From assembly GCA_963835525.1 (NCBI GenBank), contig CAWIFM010000001.1, forward strand, positions 248,001 through 312,000: 64,000 bases of DNA, given 5' to 3'. This document shows, piece after piece, positions 60,626 to 64,000 of the stretch. Positions within the stretch are counted from its first letter, which is position 1. Every line of letters starts with the position of its first letter. A program made the position numbers and the translations under genes. The notes beneath the pieces were generated by a model. The model saw only the letters and a program-made list of their open reading frames with translations, was not told where the DNA came from and did not search any database. This DNA comes from DASSUW01 sp963835525 (lineage in GTDB: Bacteria > Actinomycetota > Thermoleophilia > Solirubrobacterales > Solirubrobacteraceae).

Positions 60626-60847
60626 GGGCCGGCGCGGCGGTAGTGGCCGGCGGCGCGAACGCGCCAGCCGGCCGTTGCGGTCCGGGTGCTCGTCCGCCTC
60701 CGGCTCCGGATCCGGCGCCGCCGCCCGCATCGCCTCGGCACGGTCGCGATCCTCGGCGCGGCCGACGAGGTAGAAGACCCACGAGACGCCGGCCACGGCC
60801 AGGATGCCCGCAAGCGCGAGCAGGATGGCCGCAAGGGTCGTCGACAT
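60623..60847 (-). CDS. Small single-pass membrane protein of unknown function
   Basis: 74 residues. One hydrophobic helix at about 5-28 (LAAILLALAGILAVAGVSWV), then a charged, Pro/Arg-rich cytoplasmic tail (EDRDRAEAMRAAAPDPEPEA). ATG start. No family recognised. Divergent from the GH3 gene with 17 bases between starts, and its stop codon lies in the end of the repeat copy B. Confidence 0.5.
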   Translation of the reverse strand: MSTTLAAILLALAGILAVAGVSWVFYLVGRAEDRDRAEAMRAAAPDPEPEADEHPDRNGRLARSRRRPLPPRRP

Positions 60848-60864
60848 ACCGCGAGAATACGCCC

Positions 60865-63196
60865 GTGAGCGAGCGGGTTCTGGCAGAGCGACTGGGGCAG
60901 CTGAGCCTGGAGGGCAAGGTGCGGCTGCTGACGGGCGCCGACTTCTGGGCGCTGCACGACGAGCCGGCCATCGGCCTGCGGCGGCTCGTGACGTCCGACG
61001 GCCCGGCCGGCGTGCGCGGCGAGCGCTGGGACGAGCGCGAGCCGTCGGCCAACGTGCCGTCGCCGACGCTGCTGGCCGCCACCTGGGACGAACGACGGAT
61101 CGAGCGGCTCGGTCGTCTGCTTGCCTCCGAGGCGCGCCGCAAGGGCGTCGACGTCGTGCTGGCCCCGATGGTCAACCTGCACCGCACGCCGTACGGCGGC
61201 CGCCACTTCGAGTCGTTCAGCGAGGACCCGCTGCTGACGGCCCGCATCGGCGCCGCGTACGTGCGCGGCCTGCAGGCGGAGGGCGTCGCCGCCACGGTCA
61301 AGCACTTCGTGGCCAACGACTCCGAGACCGAGCGCTTCACGCTCGAGGCGCGCGTCCCCGAGCGTGCGCTGCGCGAGCTGTACCTGGCGCCGTTCGAGGC
61401 GATCGTCCGCGACGCCGGGGCGTGGACGGTGATGGCCGCCTACAACGCGGTCAACGGCCCGACGATGACCGAGTCGCCGATGCTCCAGGAGATCCTCCAC
61501 GACGAGTGGGGCTGGGACGGGCTCGTGATGTCGGACTGGACGGCAGCGCGCAGCACCGAGGCGGCCGGCAACGCTGCGCTCGACCTCGCCATGCCCGGCC
61601 CGCAGGGGCCCTGGGGAGAGGCGCTGCTCGAGGCGGTGCGCGACGGCCGGGTGAGCGAGGCGGTGATCGACGCCAAGGTGCTGCGCCTGCTGCGGCTCGC
61701 CGCGCGCGTCGGCGCGCTCGCCGGCGTCGAGCCGGCCGGGCCGTTCGCCCGGCCGTGGAGCGACGAGGCGGTGGCGGCCGAGCTGCGCGAGACCGCGGCG
61801 GCCGGGTTCGTGCTGGCCCGCAACGACGGCTTACTGCCGCTGGCGCGGCCCCGGATCGCGCTGCTGGGGCCCGCCGCCAAGGTGGCCCGCACGCTCGGCG
61901 GCGGCAGCGCGACGGTCTTCCCGCCCTACACGGTGTCGCCGCTCGAGGGCCTCCAGGCCGCCGGGCTCGACATCGCGCACGCGCCCGGCGTGCGCGCCCA
62001 CACCCGGATCCCGCAGGCCACGCCGGAGCTCCTGCCCGGCGGCGTGCGCGTGCGCTTCCTCGACGCGCAGGACCGCGAGCTGGCCTCCGAGCACCGGCAC
62101 GGCGCCGCCTTCACGTGGCTCGGCACGCTGCCGCCCGGCACCGCGGCGGTCGAGCTGCGAGCCACGCTGTCGCCCCAGACCCCGGGCGAGCACGTCGTCG
62201 GGGTCACCGGCGCCGGCCGGCACCGGCTCGAGCTCGACGGCGAGGAGCTGTTCGACCGGCACGTCGAGCTGTCCGAGGGCGGCGACCTCGGCGAGGCCGT
62301 CCTGCGCCCGCCCCAGTACGGCATCCCGGTGACGCTCGACGGCGACCAAGCGCTCCTGCTGCGCTACGTGCCCGAGCCCGATCTCCCCATGGCCGCCGTC
62401 CACATCAACGTCGAGCCGCCGTTCGGCGACGAGGAGGCCGAGCTCGAGCGCGCCGTCGCGCTGGCGGCCGAGGCCGACGTCGCCGTCGTGGTGGTCGGCA
62501 CCAACGAGGAGGTCGAGTGCGAGGGCGTCGACCGGGACGACCTCGCCCTGCCCGGCCGCCAGGACGAGCTGGTCGCCCGCGTGGCGGCCGCCAACCCGCG
62601 CACCGTGGTGGTCGTGAACGCCGGCGCGCCCGTCCTGCTCCCGTGGGCGGACGACGTCGCCGCCATCCTGCTCGCCTGGTTCCCGGGCCAGGAGTTCGGC
62701 AACGCGCTCGCCGACGTCCTCACCGGCGCGGTCGAGCCCGGCGGCCGGCTGCCCACCACCTGGCCGAAGACGGAGGAGGGCCTGCCCTCGACCGCGCCGC
62801 AGGACGGCGTCCTGAGCTACGACGAGGGCATCTTCGTCGGCTACCGCGCCTACGAGCGCGACGGCCGCGAGCCGCTCTTCCCCTTCGGCCACGGCCTCGG
62901 CTACACGACATGGGAGTACGCTGTCCGTGGAGCCGTCCAACACCCACGTAACCGTCCGCCTGCGCAACACCGGCGACCGCCGCGGCCGCGAGGTCGTGCA
63001 GGTCTACGCCTCCAGGCCCGACAGCGCGGTCGAGCGGCCGCTGCGCTGGCTGGCCGGGTTCGAGATCGTGGAGGCGGACGCGGGGGAGGAGGTCGAGGTC
63101 GACGTCACCGTCCCGCCGCGGGTGCTGGCGCACTGGGACGGCGGCTGGACCGTTGAGCCCGGTCAGTTCCGCTTCGAGGCCAGGACACCGTCGTGA
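60865..63196 (+). CDS. Glycoside hydrolase family 3 beta-glucosidase with PA14 insert, one frameshift
   Basis: About 777 residues across a frame change at about 62920. GH3 N-domain with VTSDGPAGVRG, VNLHRTPYGGRHFESFSEDP, KHFVAND and the nucleophile region GLVMSDWTA; the C-domain has LLGPAAKVARTLGGGSAT and VVVGTNEEVECEGVDRDDL. A PA14-like module (LASEHRHGAAFTWLG... LELDGEELFD) sits in the C-domain as in KglB/BglB-type enzymes, and a fibronectin-like domain follows (VRLRNTGDRRGREVVQVYAS). No signal peptide, so it is cytoplasmic. Hydrolyses beta-glucosides taken up by the cell. GTG start. Overlaps the convergent ApbE frame by 92 bases. Confidence 0.85.
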
Positions 63197-63824
63197 ACAC
63201 GCGGTCGCCGGCGATGCACAGCGCCGAGAGCGGCCCCGTCCAGGCCGGGTCGCCGGCCGCGAACGCGGCGGTGGCGTAGGCGTCCGCCGTCCCCAGGTCG
63301 CGGTCGATCACCGTCACCGAGTCCAGCCCGGACGCCGGCCGGCCGGTGCGGGGATCGAGCACGTGCGGCCCGCGCTCGTAGGCGCCGGAGGTCGCCACCG
63401 CGCAGTCGGAGACCGTGATCGCCGCCGCCAGCCGGTCGTGCTCGTACGGGTGCCGGACGCCGACCCGCCACGTGCCGCGCAGGACGACGTCGCCGCCCGC
63501 GTCGATCAGGCAGCGGCCACGGCCGAAGGCGGCGGCGCGCTCTACCGCCCAGCCCTTCACGTAGCCCGACGGGTCGAGTCGCCCGCCGGCGCGCGCGTCG
63601 AACCATCCGCACGTCTCCACCCGCAGCTCCTCGCAGCGCGCCAGCACCTCGAGAACGAGCGGGTGCGGGTCGAACCGCTCGCCGCGGCCGAGCCGCGAGA
63701 TCTCGCTGTCCGGCCGGTAGGTGCTGAACGTCGCGTCGACCCAGCGAAGCCACGCGAACACCCGCCCCGCGTCGATGTCGCCCGAGACGCGCACGGGCAT
63801 CCCCATGACGTGCTCAACCGGCAC
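63105..63824 (-). CDS. apbE: FAD:protein FMN transferase (ApbE family)
   Basis: 239 residues. RLDPSGYVKGWAVERAA, CLIDAGGDVVLRGTWRVGVR (the GGD FAD/Mg motif), ERGPHVLDPRTGRPASGLDS (H-x2-D) and TADAYATAAFAAGD (Mg-binding Asp/Thr) are the ApbE blocks. It transfers FMN from FAD to a Thr of a target protein; the adjacent upstream gene encodes an FMN-binding domain with the target motif, so the pair is functionally linked. GTG start overlapping that gene by 11 bases. No signal peptide. Its last 30 codons run into the GH3 gene, and the true C-terminus may be shorter. Confidence 0.82.
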   Translation of the reverse strand: MPVEHVMGMPVRVSGDIDAGRVFAWLRWVDATFSTYRPDSEISRLGRGERFDPHPLVLEVLARCEELRVETCGWFDARAGGRLDPSGYVKGWAVERAAAFGRGRCLIDAGGDVVLRGTWRVGVRHPYEHDRLAAAITVSDCAVATSGAYERGPHVLDPRTGRPASGLDSVTVIDRDLGTADAYATAAFAAGDPAWTGPLSALCIAGDRVFTTVSWPRSGTDRAQRSSRRPSAPAPAAGR

Positions 63825-64000
63825 GGCGCGCCTCCCGGATCGCCCCGCGCAGCGACTCGAGCCAGATCTCGCTCGACGAGGTCGCGCCCGTCACCACGTC
63901 GACGTCCGCGTTGCCGGCGCGCAGCACGCGCTCGCGCAGGATCGGCTCCGCGCGCGCATTCAGGGCGTCGGTGTGCGGGCCGTCGCCGCTCATCGCCACC
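63814..64000 (-). CDS. FMN-binding domain protein, 5' partial
   Basis: Only the last 61 or so residues are in the window; the N-terminus is beyond the right edge. The end NADVDVVTGATSSSEIWLES matches the D-x-x-T/S-G-A-T-S/T motif in which ApbE attaches FMN to the Thr. The ApbE gene follows by overlap. Such proteins form membrane or extracytoplasmic electron-transfer carriers; signal peptide or membrane parts cannot be judged from this fragment. Confidence 0.75.
   Translation of the reverse strand, partial: VAMSGDGPHTDALNARAEPILRERVLRAGNADVDVVTGATSSSEIWLESLRGAIREARRAG

Overview
The window is about 70% GC, rich in GTG starts and in 1-4 base stop/start overlaps. With the extracellular PKD/OmpL47-type protein at the left, this suggests an actinobacterium, most plausibly a soil Thermoleophilia/Solirubrobacterales (Conexibacter-like) organism. 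That placement is inferred from style and gene content, not from a marker search. I see no rRNA, tRNA, CRISPR, phage or transposase.

Layout. 1-5.1 kb: 3' end of a large secreted PKD/CBM protein and a short IDI-2-like flavoprotein. 5.05-6.0 kb: DoxX-like membrane protein divergent from a TetR regulator, with a palindromic operator between them. 6.0-18.06 kb: one long, tightly overlapping catabolic operon. It holds a swivelling-His PEP-synthase-like subunit, a three-subunit molybdenum hydroxylase, an FAH hydrolase, an ABM protein, a GntR regulator, a cyclase, an ATP-grasp PEP-synthase-like subunit, an HD-cyclase fusion, an MFS transporter and a BKACE enzyme. 18.2-26.3 kb: esterase, two tandem XRE-cupin regulators, M24 protein, 2-hydroxyacid dehydrogenase, SDR, ACMSD-like amidohydrolase, DRE-TIM lyase and cupin, with many frameshifts at 21.0-24.2 kb. 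26.4-34.0 kb: MFS, a first NitT/TauT-type ABC transporter with a Tat-lipoprotein receptor, cupin, class III aminotransferase and SIS protein. 34.0-40.6 kb: mostly minus-strand genes (cyclase, SDR, zinc alcohol dehydrogenase, enoyl-CoA hydratase, aldehyde dehydrogenase, GntR) around a plus-strand cyclic amidohydrolase. 40.8-53.9 kb: acyl-CoA-dehydrogenase-like flavoenzyme plus flavin reductase, GAF/PucR-type regulator, VOC protein, a second NitT/TauT-type transporter, a second M24 protein and a branched-chain-amino-acid-type ABC transporter. 53.9-64 kb: sigma/anti-sigma fusion, RTX-like protein, FAD oxidoreductase, then housekeeping rpsA-coaE, a lytic transglycosylase, an aldo/keto reductase, a GH3 glucosidase and an ApbE/FMN-binding pair.

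How it fits together. Roughly 6-53 kb reads as a catabolic island with three importers, at least five local regulators, three formamidase-type cyclases and a two-subunit PEP-synthase-like phosphotransferase resembling split rifampin phosphotransferase or phenylphosphate synthase. The substrate cannot be read from sequence. The enzyme set fits uptake, hydroxylation and/or phosphorylation, and hydrolytic opening of an amide- or lactam-bearing cyclic compound, ending in acyl-CoA chemistry.

Two overall cautions. About 28 single-base frame changes interrupt otherwise well-conserved genes; I read most as sequence errors. Three intergenic sites (18.1, 26.3, 60.5 kb) share a structured dispersed repeat that I do not recognise.
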